The translations under genes and the position numbers were made by a program. The notes under the pieces are model-generated. The model did not search any database and was not told the DNA's origin. It saw only the letters and a list, made by a program, of their open reading frames with translations. This document shows, one piece after another, positions 37,974 through 48,940 of a stretch of 64,000 nt of DNA; positions within the stretch are counted from its first letter, which is position 1; the number at the start of each line of letters is the position of its first letter. Origin of the DNA: Escherichia whittamii (GTDB lineage: Bacteria; Pseudomonadota; Gammaproteobacteria; Enterobacterales; Enterobacteriaceae); the NCBI RefSeq assembly GCF_014836715.1, contig NZ_JACSQI010000003.1, positions 251,890 through 315,889 of the forward strand, written 5' to 3'.

Positions 37974-39020
37974 TTAGTACTGATTGAAGATCTGCTGGAT
38001 CTGCTGCGGATCTTTGGTTTGCGTCAGAGCCAGTTGCAGCAGAACGCGCGCTTTTTGCGGGTTCAACGTGCCAGAGGCAACGAAACCGTATTTCGCATCA
38101 TCCACTTCGGCATCCTGAGTGGTAGCGCCCGTCGGTACGCGGGAAGAACGCACTACTGCAGTGCCGTTTTTCGCGGCGGTTGCGAGGGTGTCAAATACGG
38201 TTTTATACAGATTGCCGTTACCCACACCGGCGCTAACGATACCGTCGTAGCCTGCATCTACCAGTGCTTTTGCCGGAAGATCGGATGCGTTGGCGTAGTT
38301 ATAAACGATGCCGACTTTCGGCAGTTCATTTAGCTTAGAGACATCGAACGGCGTGTCGCTGGTGTGCTTACGTGCCGGGGTACGCTGGTAGTCAATCTTA
38401 CCGTTGTGAATGTATCCCAGCGGACCGTAGTTAACAGACTTAAAGGTCGCTACGTCGGTGGTATTGGTTTTGGTGACGTCACGACCATCCAGCACGGTGT
38501 CGTTCATCACCACCAGCACACCACGATTAGCAGAGGCTTTATCTGCCGCAGTTACTACCGCGTTATACAGGTTGAATGGACCGTCTGCGCTCATGGAGGT
38601 GGACGGGCGCATTGCGCCAACCATCACCACCGGCTTGTCGCATTTCACGGTCAGGTCGAGGAAGTAAGCGGTTTCTTCCATCGTGTCAGTACCGTGGGTA
38701 ATAACGAAGCCGTCAGTCTTATCGCAGTCGGTGTTAATTTTTTTCGCCAGCGTCAGCCAGACATTATCGTTCATGTCCTGGGAGCCGATATTAACAACCT
38801 GCTCGCCTTTAACGTTCGCAATGTCCTTCAGTTGCGGCACCGCATTGACCAGATTTTCTACGCCAACTTTACCCGCTGTGTAGTTAGATTTGGTTGCGGA
38901 GTCACCACCACCGGCAATCGTCCCGCCGGTCGCTAAAATGGTGATATTCGGTAATGCTAATGCTGCACCACTAAAACCCATAACCAGTGCGGCAAGTGCC
39001 GTCTTTTTGAAAAACTCCAT
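37974..39020 (-). CDS. ansB: AnsB, periplasmic L-asparaginase II
   Basis: A 348-residue protein: a 22-residue signal peptide (ending SGAALA) then the mature tetrameric asparaginase. Active-site threonines are in ILATGGTIAGGG and HGTDTMEETA. It hydrolyses asparagine to aspartate and ammonia with high affinity and is induced under anaerobiosis by FNR and CRP. The FNR site and -10 box found upstream fit that. Confidence 0.98.
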   Translation of the reverse strand: MEFFKKTALAALVMGFSGAALALPNITILATGGTIAGGGDSATKSNYTAGKVGVENLVNAVPQLKDIANVKGEQVVNIGSQDMNDNVWLTLAKKINTDCDKTDGFVITHGTDTMEETAYFLDLTVKCDKPVVMVGAMRPSTSMSADGPFNLYNAVVTAADKASANRGVLVVMNDTVLDGRDVTKTNTTDVATFKSVNYGPLGYIHNGKIDYQRTPARKHTSDTPFDVSKLNELPKVGIVYNYANASDLPAKALVDAGYDGIVSAGVGNGNLYKTVFDTLATAAKNGTAVVRSSRVPTGATTQDAEVDDAKYGFVASGTLNPQKARVLLQLALTQTKDPQQIQQIFNQY

Positions 39021-39050
39021 TTCATTCCTCCAGTTACGTGAACGCTACGT

Positions 39051-39091
39051 ATTATCCCTTAGCTTTGCATGGGAAATTTGACGTTAAACAA
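39051..39091 (-). promoter_or_regulatory. ansB promoter with FNR site
   Basis: On the minus strand TTGTTTAACGTCAA (39078-39091) fits the FNR pattern TTGATnnnnATCAA at 8 of 10. It is followed by a -10 box GATAAT (39051-39056). That puts the FNR site near -41, as known for ansB. Confidence 0.7.
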
Positions 39092-39157
39092 TTTACAACG
39101 TGAATGATTTTTGGAGTTCTATAAAGTTAGAGGCAGGTAACAAAATGAAGAATTAAG

Positions 39158-39180
39158 CGGCATAAAAAAGCTTTATGCCG
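39158..39180 (-). terminator. Hairpin after yggN
   Basis: A 9-bp perfect stem (39172-39180 with 39158-39166), loop of 5, 15 nt past the yggN stop; the tail is only moderately T-rich. Confidence 0.55.
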
Positions 39181-39195
39181 TCTTAAACTAGAGGA

Positions 39196-39915
39196 TTATT
39201 TCAAATTCCCGACCAGGGCTTTACGGCTGTCTTCCAGAGTCACAACACGGCTACAGACATCTTTGCCAAATTGCTGGAAATCTTTTTCCTGCTTTTTCCA
39301 CTCGGTTTGGATTGAGGATTGCAGTCCCCCCAGGCTTCCCAGCACATTCTGTAACGGGTTACCGCCGCTTTTCAGCACCGCTTTCGCGCCCATTTCGTTA
39401 ATGCTGTCCTGCAATATTCCGCCCATCGCCTGATTCACTAACTGCTGGCCTTCGGCGCGAACCTGATCAATGGCTTTATAGTGGAACGTCAGGCCATCGC
39501 TGCGCGTTTCGATAATGCGATTCATCTGTTCTTTCAGTTGCGCATCAAGTTTGGTCAGACGGCTGCGCATTTTGCTGCTTTCGCCCATCTCCTGAACGAT
39601 AATTTTATCCAGCGCCACGCGCGCTTTCTCTACGCGGCTTTTCGCGCCTTCATCAATCCACGGCAGCGTGCTGCGCAGTTCCGCCTGATAATCCTTCGCC
39701 TGTTCGCGCTGGGCGGCGCTCAGAGAATATTGCTTGCCGTTGTACATCACATTGCCGTCTGGCGTGATCACCAGGTTGCCATTTTCGCCCTTCACCTGCA
39801 CGGTTTGCGGGCTGACAATCACATCGTCACGCGGCGTAACGCTGCACTGGTAGTCGGCGTGAGCGGTCATTGTCGTCACTGAAAGTGCTGCCGCCAGCAG
39901 CATTTTGCGCATCAT
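39196..39915 (-). CDS. yggN: YggN, uncharacterised periplasmic protein (DUF2884)
   Basis: A 239-residue protein with a signal peptide (RKMLLAAALSVTTMTAHA) cleaved near residue 20. The mature part is helical and rich in Gln, Lys and Glu, with a Gly-Asn-Pro turn (LKSGGNPLQNVLGSLGG). It matches K-12 YggN. Function unknown. It shares direction with ansB but has its own hairpin. Confidence 0.9.
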   Translation of the reverse strand: MMRKMLLAAALSVTTMTAHADYQCSVTPRDDVIVSPQTVQVKGENGNLVITPDGNVMYNGKQYSLSAAQREQAKDYQAELRSTLPWIDEGAKSRVEKARVALDKIIVQEMGESSKMRSRLTKLDAQLKEQMNRIIETRSDGLTFHYKAIDQVRAEGQQLVNQAMGGILQDSINEMGAKAVLKSGGNPLQNVLGSLGGLQSSIQTEWKKQEKDFQQFGKDVCSRVVTLEDSRKALVGNLK

Positions 39916-39986
39916 AGTCTTCCCTCAAGAACAAATCAGGCCAGCATTTGCTGGCCCCAGATTGATAACAAAGTGCGCGTTGCCCA

Positions 39987-40067
<81 letters not shown>

Positions 40068-40098
40068 GTTTTGCATTTGTCATCGCCCGTATGCTTTC

Positions 40099-40425
40099 TT
40101 AGTCCCACCAAACGTCGAAAAGTTCGCTGGTGCGTACTTCATCCAGGTTGCGCTCTTCCAGCCACTTACGCACGACAGCCTGATGTTCTTCGGTGCATTT
40201 GCCGATTTCCTGCATGCAGATCAGACCTTCCCAGGCCAGATAACCGCTGCCGTCAAAGGCCAGTTTGTTCGGTTCGATAACCTCGTTAATAAAGTCATCA
40301 ACGGTTTTATCAATCTGTTCTTCCGATGTACCTTCCGGGAATCGCCATGCCACCGAAAATCCTAATTCCTGGAATTCGTCGATGTGCATTTTTTTACGCA
40401 GACGACGGCTACGGTTCTTTGCCAT
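40099..40425 (-). CDS. yggL: YggL, DUF469 family protein
   Basis: A 108-residue acidic protein with a basic N-terminus (AKNRSRRLRKKMHIDEFQ) and the conserved WRFPEGTSEEQID and YLAWEGLICM. It has been found associated with ribosomes; role uncertain. ATG at 40425 overlaps the trmB stop by one base (TAATG), so it is translationally coupled. Confidence 0.92.
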   Translation of the reverse strand: MAKNRSRRLRKKMHIDEFQELGFSVAWRFPEGTSEEQIDKTVDDFINEVIEPNKLAFDGSGYLAWEGLICMQEIGKCTEEHQAVVRKWLEERNLDEVRTSELFDVWWD

Positions 40426-41144
40426 TATTTCACCCTCTCGAACATTAAGTCCCATACTCCGTGACCAAGACGATGACCACGTTGTTCAAATTTCGTTACC
40501 GGACGAGATGCCGGGCGCGGTACGTAATCATTGCTCTCAGACAGGTTTTTATAACCGTCAATGGAAGACATGACTTCAAGCATATGTTCCGCATAAGGTT
40601 CCCAGTCGGTCGCCATATGGAATACGCCACCCAGCTGCAGTTTGCTTTTTACCAGTTCAGCAAACGGTACCTGAACGATACGGCGTTTATTATGGCGCGC
40701 TTTGTGCCACGGGTCAGGGAAAAAGAGCTGAACCATGCTCAATGAATTGTCAGGAATCATTTTATGCAGCACTTCGACTGCATCGTGACACATCACGCGC
40801 AGGTTGCTTAAGCCCTCTTCATGTGCAGAAGCCAGACACGCACCAACGCCTGGTGAATGCACTTCAATGCCGAGGAAGTCCTGCTCGGGGCGATCTTTGG
40901 CCATTGCCACCAGCGACGCGCCCATGCCAAAACCAATCTCAAGCGTCACCGGCGCTTCACGGCCAAAAAGCGCAGGGAAATCCAGCATATCTTCGCTGAA
41001 CTCAACGCCCATCACCGGCCAGTAGTTTTCCAGCGCATGTTCCTGGCCTTTGGTCAGTCGCCCCTGGCGGCGCACAAAACTACGGATACGGCGCAGTGGG
41101 CGGCCGTTTTCATCAAATTCCGGTGAGATGACGTCGTTTTTCAT
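40425..41144 (-). CDS. trmB: TrmB, tRNA (guanine-46-N7)-methyltransferase
   Basis: A 239-residue Rossmann-fold methyltransferase: SAM motif [12 protein letters not shown], then [15 protein letters not shown] and [16 protein letters not shown], the family signature. It makes m7G46 in tRNA variable loops. Promoter lies in the 160-bp gap shared with divergent mutY; coupled to yggL. Confidence 0.96.
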   Translation of the reverse strand: MKNDVISPEFDENGRPLRRIRSFVRRQGRLTKGQEHALENYWPVMGVEFSEDMLDFPALFGREAPVTLEIGFGMGASLVAMAKDRPEQDFLGIEVHSPGVGACLASAHEEGLSNLRVMCHDAVEVLHKMIPDNSLSMVQLFFPDPWHKARHNKRRIVQVPFAELVKSKLQLGGVFHMATDWEPYAEHMLEVMSSIDGYKNLSESNDYVPRPASRPVTKFEQRGHRLGHGVWDLMFERVK

Positions 41145-41304
41145 AAAGATTTAGTCGCTTGTGAAAGTGGTCTGAAAACGGGCATTATCCAAAGTTAGTT
41201 GCCGGATGCAAGCATGATAAGCCCGTGGCTGCGGAAAGTTCCGGTTTACACCCCGCCGCTGCTGTGCTGCAATCTTGCCCCCAACAACAGTGAATTCGGT
41301 GACC

Positions 41305-42357
41305 ATGCAAGCGTCGCAATTTTCAGCCCAGGTTCTGGACTGGTACGATAAATACGGGCGGAAAACGCTGCCCTGGCAAATTGATAAGACGCCCTACAAA
41401 GTATGGCTCTCAGAAGTGATGTTGCAACAAACTCAGGTTGCGACCGTAATTCCCTATTTTGAACGCTTTATGGCGCGCTTCCCGACGGTGACCGATCTCG
41501 CCAACGCACCGCTGGACGAGGTTCTGCACTTATGGACCGGGCTTGGCTATTACGCCCGCGCGCGCAATCTGCATAAAGCGGCACAGCACGTTGCCACCTT
41601 ACACGGTGGTAAATTCCCGGAAACCTTTGAGGAAGTCGCTGCGCTGCCTGGCGTCGGACGCTCCACCGCAGGCGCGATCCTCTCGCTTTCTCTGGGTAAG
41701 CACTTTCCGATTCTCGACGGTAACGTCAAACGCGTGTTAGCACGCTGCTATGCTGTAAGCGGCTGGCCTGGGAAAAAAGAGGTCGAGAATAAACTGTGGA
41801 GTTTGAGCGAGCAGGTTACGCCCGCCGTCGGCGTGGAGCGGTTTAATCAGGCGATGATGGATTTGGGCGCGATGATTTGCACGCGTTCGAAGCCGAAATG
41901 TTCGCTCTGCCCGCTACAAAATGGTTGTATTGCCGCCGCCAATAATAGCTGGTCGCTTTATCCCGGCAAAAAACCCAAACAGACATTACCGGAACGTACG
42001 GGCTACTTTCTGCTGTTACAGTACGAAGATGAAGTGTTGCTGGCGCAGCGTCCGCCAAGCGGATTGTGGGGTGGCTTATACTGTTTCCCGCAGTTTGCCG
42101 ATGAAGAAAGTTTGCGACAATGGCTGGTGCAACGGCAGATCAATGCCGATAACCTGACGCAACTCACCGCGTTTCGGCATACCTTCAGCCATTTCCATTT
42201 AGATATTGTGCCTATGTGGCTTCCCGTGTCGTCATTCACCGGCTGCATGGATGAAGGCAATGCGCTCTGGTATAACTTAGCGCAGCCGCCGTCAGTTGGC
42301 CTGGCGGCACCCGTGGAGCGTTTGTTACAGCAGTTACGCACTGGCGCGCCGGTTTAG
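41305..42357 (+). CDS. mutY: MutY, adenine DNA glycosylase
   Basis: A 350-residue glycosylase that removes adenine mispaired with 8-oxoguanine. The helix-hairpin-helix [13 protein letters not shown], catalytic aspartate in [12 protein letters not shown], and the [4Fe-4S] ligands (C-x6-C-x2-C-x5-C in [17 protein letters not shown]) are intact; the MutT-like C-terminal domain follows. Start [14 protein letters not shown] at 41305. yggX and mltC follow closely. Confidence 0.98.
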   Translation: MQASQFSAQVLDWYDKYGRKTLPWQIDKTPYKVWLSEVMLQQTQVATVIPYFERFMARFPTVTDLANAPLDEVLHLWTGLGYYARARNLHKAAQHVATLHGGKFPETFEEVAALPGVGRSTAGAILSLSLGKHFPILDGNVKRVLARCYAVSGWPGKKEVENKLWSLSEQVTPAVGVERFNQAMMDLGAMICTRSKPKCSLCPLQNGCIAAANNSWSLYPGKKPKQTLPERTGYFLLLQYEDEVLLAQRPPSGLWGGLYCFPQFADEESLRQWLVQRQINADNLTQLTAFRHTFSHFHLDIVPMWLPVSSFTGCMDEGNALWYNLAQPPSVGLAAPVERLLQQLRTGAPV

Positions 42358-42380
42358 CGCGTGAGTCGATAAGAGGATAA

Positions 42381-42659
<279 letters not shown>

Positions 42660-42696
42660 AAACAGTGCCGGAGCACGCCTCCGGCAACTTGCATAA

Positions 42697-43803
<1,107 letters not shown>

Positions 43804-43839
43804 TTTCACCTTTGCCTCTGACAATACTCCGAGGCAAAG

Positions 43840-43855
43840 TGTTATACACATCACA
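43840..43855. promoter_or_regulatory. Candidate CRP site upstream of nupG
   Basis: TGTTATACACATCACA matches the CRP half-sites at 9 of 10. nupG is known to be controlled by CRP with CytR and DeoR. Confidence 0.5.
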
Positions 43856-44002
43856 ATTTTGCCCTGCAAATTGAGATTATTTGCAATTATTTGCCACGGG
43901 TAACAAAAAAACAGTCAGTGAAGTTGATAGAATCGCATCATCTTGCACGGTCAAATGTGCTTTTTAAAACACTCATCCGCATTATGATGTGAGGAAATTA
44001 AC

Positions 44003-45259
44003 ATGAATCTTAAGCTGCAGCTGAAAATCCTCTCTTTTCTGCAGTTCTGTCTGTGGGGAAGTTGGCTGACGACCCTCGGCTCATATATGTTTGTTACCCT
44101 GAAGTTCGACGGTGCTTCCATTGGCGCAGTTTATAGCTCACTGGGTATTGCTGCGGTCTTTATGCCTGCGTTGCTGGGGATTGTGGCCGACAAATGGTTA
44201 AGTGCGAAATGGGTGTATGCTATTTGTCACACCATCGGCGCAATCACCCTCTTCATGGCGGCACAAGTCACCACGCCGGAGGCGATGTTCCTCGTTATCC
44301 TGATTAACTCGTTTGCCTATATGCCAACGCTTGGGTTAATCAACACTATCTCTTACTATCGCCTGCAAAATGCCGGGCTGGATATTGTGACTGATTTCCC
44401 ACCAATCCGTATTTGGGGCACCATCGGCTTTATTATGGCGATGTGGGTGGTGAGCCTGTCTGGCTTCGAATTAAGCCACATGCAGCTGTATATTGGCGCA
44501 GCCCTTTCCGCCGTTCTGGTGCTGTTTACCTTTACGCTGCCGTATATTCCGGTTGCTAAACAGCAAGCGAATCAGAGCTGGACGACGTTGCTGGGGCTTG
44601 ATGCTTTCGCGTTGTTTAAAAACAAGCGTATGGCGATTTTCTTCATCTTCTCGATGTTGCTGGGTGCGGAACTGCAGATTACCAACATGTTCGGTAATAC
44701 CTTCCTGCACAGCTTTGACAAAGACCCGATGTTTGCCAGCAGCTTCATCGTGCAGCATGCGTCAATCATCATGTCGATTTCGCAGATCTCTGAAACTCTG
44801 TTCATTCTGACCATCCCGTTCTTCTTAAGCCGCTACGGCATTAAGAATGTAATGATGATCAGTATCGTGGCATGGATCCTGCGTTTTGCGCTGTTTGCTT
44901 ACGGCGACCCGACTCCGTTCGGCACCGTACTGCTGGTGCTGTCGATGATTGTCTACGGCTGCGCATTCGACTTCTTCAACATCTCTGGTTCAGTGTTTGT
45001 CGAAAAAGAAGTTAGCCCGGCAATTCGCGCCAGTGCGCAGGGGATGTTCCTGATGATGACCAACGGCTTCGGCTGTATCCTCGGCGGCATCGTGAGCGGT
45101 AAAGTGGTTGAGATGTACACCCAAAACGGCATTACCGACTGGCAGACCGTATGGCTGATTTTCGCAGGTTACTCCGTGATTCTGGCCTTCGCGTTCATGG
45201 CGATGTTTAAATACAAACACGTTCGTGTCCCTGCCGGCACACAAACTGTTAGCCACTAA
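44003..45259 (+). CDS. nupG: NupG, nucleoside:proton symporter
   Basis: A 418-residue major facilitator protein with twelve membrane segments, the founding member of the nucleoside:H+ symporter family (start MNLKLQLKILSFLQFCLWGSW; FPPIRIWGTIGFIMAMW). It imports most purine and pyrimidine nucleosides. Length is standard. It converges on speC with a shared bidirectional terminator. Confidence 0.97.
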   Translation: MNLKLQLKILSFLQFCLWGSWLTTLGSYMFVTLKFDGASIGAVYSSLGIAAVFMPALLGIVADKWLSAKWVYAICHTIGAITLFMAAQVTTPEAMFLVILINSFAYMPTLGLINTISYYRLQNAGLDIVTDFPPIRIWGTIGFIMAMWVVSLSGFELSHMQLYIGAALSAVLVLFTFTLPYIPVAKQQANQSWTTLLGLDAFALFKNKRMAIFFIFSMLLGAELQITNMFGNTFLHSFDKDPMFASSFIVQHASIIMSISQISETLFILTIPFFLSRYGIKNVMMISIVAWILRFALFAYGDPTPFGTVLLVLSMIVYGCAFDFFNISGSVFVEKEVSPAIRASAQGMFLMMTNGFGCILGGIVSGKVVEMYTQNGITDWQTVWLIFAGYSVILAFAFMAMFKYKHVRVPAGTQTVSH

Positions 45260-45270
45260 TTACGCAAAGA

Positions 45271-45304
45271 AAAACGGGGCGCCAGAAGGTGCCCCGTTTT
45301 TTTA
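45271..45304. terminator. Bidirectional terminator between nupG and speC
   Basis: A 10-bp perfect stem (45271-45280 with 45291-45300), loop of 10, with T tracts on both strands (TTTTTTT past 45297 on plus; TTTTTCTTT on minus). Confidence 0.9.
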
Positions 45305-45307
45305 TTC

Positions 45308-47443
45308 TTACTTCAACACATAACCGTACAACCGTTTCATTCCATCCGCATCGGTTTCGCTATAGACACCTTGTAGCTCCGGCGAAAACCCCGGCAGCAA
45401 ATTCACGCCTTCTTCAAGCGCGAGGAAATAACGCTGGACCGCTCCGCCCCACATTTCTCCAGGCACCACGCAAAGCACGCCAGGTGGATACGGCAGCGCG
45501 CCTTCCGCCGCAATTCGCCCTTCGGCATCACGGATGCGCACCAACTCCACTTCACCACGAATATAGGCGTTATGCGCATCCTGGGGATTCATCACCACTG
45601 GTGGGAAACTCTGCTGGCGGAACATCGCTTTTTGCAGGTCTTTGACGTCAAAACTGACATAAAGATCATGCATCTCCTGACACAGCTGGCGCAGAGTGTA
45701 GTCGCGATAGCGCACCGGATATTTGTTATAAACACTCGGCAGCACCTCAGACAGCGGCGAGTCATCCTCAATATGCTGTTCAAACTGCGCCAGCATCGCC
45801 ACCAGTTGCGCCAGCTTCTCATGACTTTCCGCCGGAGTTAATAAGAACAGAATGGAGTTGAGATCGCACTTCTCCGGCACAATGCCGTTCTCACGCAGAT
45901 AATGCGCCAGAATCGTCGCCGGAACGCCAAAATCGCTATATTCGCCGGTTTCGGCATCGATTCCCGGCGTGGTCAGTAACAGCTTGCACGGATCAACAAA
46001 ATACTGGTCTGCGGCATATCCCTCAAAGCCGTGCCACTTCTCCCCTGGCTCAAAGCTGAAGAAACGGCGGTCACTGGCCAACACTGATGTCGGATAATCC
46101 TGCCACAATTTGCCATCAACAACAGGTGGAATAAACGGGCGGAACAGCTTACAGCGCGCAAGAATCGCCTTCCGCGCTTCAATCCCCATCGCAACACACT
46201 CTGCCCACAGCCGACGCCCGCTCTCTCCTTCATGGATTTTGGCATTCACGTCCAGTGCAGCAAACAGCGGGTAAAACGGGCTGGTAGAGGCGTGTAGCAT
46301 AAAGGCATTGTTCAACCGCTTATGCGGGCAAAAACGCGCCTGCCCGCGAATATGGTTATCTTTTTTATGGATCTGCGACGTCTGCGAGAATCCCACCTGC
46401 TGTTTATGCACCGACTGGGTAACAAAGATCCCCGGATCGTTTTGATTAAGTTCTAACAGCAGTGGCGAGCTATCTGCCATCATCGGGATAAACTGCTCGT
46501 ACCCGACCCATGCAGAATCAAATAGAATGTAATCACACAGATGCCCAATGGTATCGATCACCTGGCGGGCGTTGTAGATAGTGCCGTCATAGGTTCCCAG
46601 CTGAATAATCGCCAGGCGGAACGGGCGCGGCAGTTCGGCTTTTTCTGGCGCAACGTCGCGAACTTGCTGGCGCAGATACTCTTCATTAAAACAGTGCGCA
46701 TCAATCCCGCCGATAAAACCGAATGGGTTGCGTGAGGCTTCCAGATACACCGGCGTCGCCCCGGCCTGAATCAGCGCACCGTGATGATTCGACTTATGAT
46801 TGTTACGATCGAATAGCACCAGATCGCCACGCGTTAACAGTGCATTTGTCACAACCTTATTCGCCGCCGAGGTGCCATTAAGGACAAAATAGGTTTTATC
46901 GGCATGAAAAACTTTGGCTGCGAATTTCTGCGCATCCTTCGCGGAACCTTCATGAATAAGCAAATCACCCAGTTTCACATCGGCATTACACATATCGGCG
47001 CGAAAGACATTCTCGCCAAAGAAATCGTAAAAATGACGTCCTGCAGGATGCTTTTTAAAGAACGCGCCATGTTGATGCCCTGGACAAGCGAAAGTGCTAT
47101 TGCCCATCTCAACGTACTGGGTCAGCGTGTCATAAAATGGCGGCAGCAAATTCTCTTCATACTGACAGGCTGCGGATTCCAGCTCCAGCCACTGCTGCTC
47201 GTTGCCGTTGATAATCGCCGTAACACCCGCGGGTAGTTCAACAGCATCTTCGGAATACAAAAACACCGGCAGATGAAAACCGGTGCGCTTAAGTAACGCA
47301 AGAATGCCACTGCGACTATCCGCAGCGGTAATGACGACTGCCGCGACGTCCGTAAAATCAGTATCTTCCAGCGCCACCACGCGGCGATGGGTAGAAAGTC
47401 GGGAAACCAGTTCACCACTGGCGGCAATACTCATTGATTTCAT
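45308..47443 (-). CDS. speC: SpeC, constitutive ornithine decarboxylase
   Basis: A 711-residue fold I PLP decarboxylase producing putrescine from ornithine. The PLP lysine lies in SVHKQQVGFSQTSQ; upstream FHADKTYFVLNGTSAANK and HKSNHHGALIQAGA are typical. The start MKSMSIAASGELVSRLS at 47443 gives the known length. The frame is open 25 codons further upstream, without the helical character of the protein, so I treat that as 5' leader. Confidence 0.96.
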   Translation of the reverse strand: MKSMSIAASGELVSRLSTHRRVVALEDTDFTDVAAVVITAADSRSGILALLKRTGFHLPVFLYSEDAVELPAGVTAIINGNEQQWLELESAACQYEENLLPPFYDTLTQYVEMGNSTFACPGHQHGAFFKKHPAGRHFYDFFGENVFRADMCNADVKLGDLLIHEGSAKDAQKFAAKVFHADKTYFVLNGTSAANKVVTNALLTRGDLVLFDRNNHKSNHHGALIQAGATPVYLEASRNPFGFIGGIDAHCFNEEYLRQQVRDVAPEKAELPRPFRLAIIQLGTYDGTIYNARQVIDTIGHLCDYILFDSAWVGYEQFIPMMADSSPLLLELNQNDPGIFVTQSVHKQQVGFSQTSQIHKKDNHIRGQARFCPHKRLNNAFMLHASTSPFYPLFAALDVNAKIHEGESGRRLWAECVAMGIEARKAILARCKLFRPFIPPVVDGKLWQDYPTSVLASDRRFFSFEPGEKWHGFEGYAADQYFVDPCKLLLTTPGIDAETGEYSDFGVPATILAHYLRENGIVPEKCDLNSILFLLTPAESHEKLAQLVAMLAQFEQHIEDDSPLSEVLPSVYNKYPVRYRDYTLRQLCQEMHDLYVSFDVKDLQKAMFRQQSFPPVVMNPQDAHNAYIRGEVELVRIRDAEGRIAAEGALPYPPGVLCVVPGEMWGGAVQRYFLALEEGVNLLPGFSPELQGVYSETDADGMKRLYGYVLK

Positions 47444-47844
47444 AAGCGCAAAACCCGTTTCGGGGAAATAAAAATACCGGGCAAGGTGGAAAACCCTGCC
47501 CCATGAGATGTGGGTCAAACTGGTAACCAGCTCCGACCGCCAGACATCAGTAAAAGCAGAAACGCTCTGATTTTACTGTTGTCCTGCAGTGAGCGTGCGT
47601 TAACGTCACCGCATAAAAAGCAGCGTCGCAGAACAGGAGACATTTCGCGCGAAACGGCGATAAGCGAAAGGATGTAAGGAGGCGGCGTGCATCAGGCAAA
47701 CTCCGTACAGGAAGGAGAAAATTCGCGCAATCATTGCACCTTTCACCAGCGTGTGCAAGCCAGGACTTTGCGACCAGACAAGCCATCTGACGGCGAATAC
47801 GTTCATAATAGAGAAATCTGATAATACAGTTAACAGGAACTCTT
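47444..47844. other. speC / yqgA divergent intergenic region
   Basis: 401 bp with no credible gene. It holds the speC leader and promoter and the yqgA promoter. Frames here are extensions or shadows of the flanking genes. Confidence 0.55.
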
Positions 47845-48552
47845 GTGGTCATCGGTCCTTTTATCAACGCAAGTGCAGTACTCATTGGCGGCGTACTTGG
47901 CGCTCTACTTAGCCAACGCTTACCGGAGCGGATCCGCGTCTCGATGACGTCCATTTTTGGGCTGGCATCGCTGGGAATTGGTATTTTACTGGTGGTGAAA
48001 TGCGCCAACCTTCCCGTCATGGTATTAGCAACACTGCTGGGAGCATTGGTTGGCGAGTTGTGTTTGCTGGAGAAAGGAATCAATAACGCAGTAAGCCGAG
48101 CGCAAAGTCTGTTTCGCTCCTCACATAAAAACACAGCGCATGAATCGTTTATTCAGAATTTTGTGGCGATCATTGTTCTGTTCTGTGCCAGCGGTACGGG
48201 TATTTTCGGCGCGATGAACGAAGGGATGACGGGCGATCCGAGTATTTTAATCGCCAAGTCGTTTCTCGATTTCTTTACTGCAATGATTTTCGCCTGCTCG
48301 CTTGGCATTGCGGTATCGGTAATAAGCATCCCGTTATTGATCATCCAGTTAGCCCTCGCCAGTTGCGCCACACTGATACTCCCCATGACCACACCGTCGA
48401 TGATGGCTGACTTCAGCGCCGTCGGGGGATTACTGTTGTTAGCAACCGGCTTGCGTATCTGCGGCATCAAAATGTTTCCGGTGGTCAACATGCTACCCGC
48501 TCTGCTACTGGCAATGCCTCTTTCCGCCGCCTGGAGCGCCTGGTTTGCCTGA
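47845..48552 (+). CDS. yqgA: YqgA, DUF554 inner-membrane protein
   Basis: A 235-residue membrane protein with seven or so hydrophobic segments (GPFINASAVLIGGVLGALL at the start; FVAIIVLFCASGTGIFGAMNEG). It starts with GTG at 47845 behind AGGAAC. Predicted transporter-like; function unknown. Last backbone gene before the tRNA. Confidence 0.92.
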   Translation: MVIGPFINASAVLIGGVLGALLSQRLPERIRVSMTSIFGLASLGIGILLVVKCANLPVMVLATLLGALVGELCLLEKGINNAVSRAQSLFRSSHKNTAHESFIQNFVAIIVLFCASGTGIFGAMNEGMTGDPSILIAKSFLDFFTAMIFACSLGIAVSVISIPLLIIQLALASCATLILPMTTPSMMADFSAVGGLLLLATGLRICGIKMFPVVNMLPALLLAMPLSAAWSAWFA

Positions 48553-48618
48553 CAATATGTGCAATAGCGGCAAAGTGATGATAGATTGTGCAGTCTGCAG
48601 TAAATTGAAGAAATTTGA

Positions 48619-48647
48619 TTGACGAGACGAGGCGAATCAGGTTTAAT
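48619..48647 (+). promoter_or_regulatory. pheV promoter
   Basis: TTGACG (48619-48624), 17-bp spacer, TTTAAT (48642-48647), then the GC-rich discriminator GCGCCCCG typical of stringently controlled tRNA promoters. Confidence 0.75.
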
Positions 48648-48657
48648 GCGCCCCGTT

Positions 48658-48733
48658 GCCCGGATAGCTCAGTCGGTAGAGCAGGGGATTGAAAATCCCC
48701 GTGTCCTTGGTTCGATTCCGAGTCCGGGCACCA
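48658..48733 (+). tRNA. pheV: tRNA-Phe (GAA), pheV
   Basis: A 76-nt tRNA with encoded CCA. Acceptor GCCCGGA pairs with TCCGGGC; D arm GCTC...GAGC; anticodon stem GGGGA/TCCCC with GAA at 48691-48693; T arm with GGTTCGATTCC. pheV is a well-known pathogenicity-island insertion site, and the accessory DNA starts right after it. Confidence 0.99.
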
Positions 48734-48743
48734 AATTTATAAG

Positions 48744-48768
48744 GCCTCGCTGCAAAGCGGGGCTTTTT
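48744..48768 (+). terminator. pheV terminator
   Basis: An 8-bp stem (48744-48751 with 48756-48763, one T-G pair), GCAA loop, then TTTTTCTTTTT. Confidence 0.85.
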
Positions 48769-48859
48769 CTTTTTCTGCCTGTAGTAGATTTCTTTTAGTT
48801 CCCCCGATCAGATGATGTTGTACACGGCATTCCTTGCGCATCAGATTGCTCAATGATTA

Positions 48860-48940
48860 TTACGAGCGTTCATAGTGATATTCAGTCAGCCGCCAATCCC
48901 GGAAGGCATGGTTATTCCGATAAAGGGCAAAGTCACTCAT
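48860..48940 (-). pseudogene. Possible truncated T6SS gene coupled to the VasL-like frame
   Basis: A 26-codon frame (start MSDFALYRNNHAFRDW) whose ATG overlaps the end of the VasL-like gene by 8 nt. This overlap is typical of operon genes. It stops early, 92 nt before the pheV terminator, so it may be the 5' stub of a lost gene. No family recognised. Confidence 0.3.

Noticed and set aside
41205..41230. REP-like fragment upstream of mutY (GCCGGATGCAAGCATGATAA)
   Set aside because: Too short and imperfect to call a repeat element; it lies within the trmB/mutY promoter gap.
47444..47518. N-terminal 25-residue extension of SpeC
   Set aside because: The frame is open, but the known protein starts at MKSMSIAASGE and the extension has no conserved character.
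47547..48134. 195-codon minus-strand frame across the speC/yqgA gap and yqgA
   Set aside because: Mostly antisense to yqgA, with no domain. The remainder is promoter DNA.
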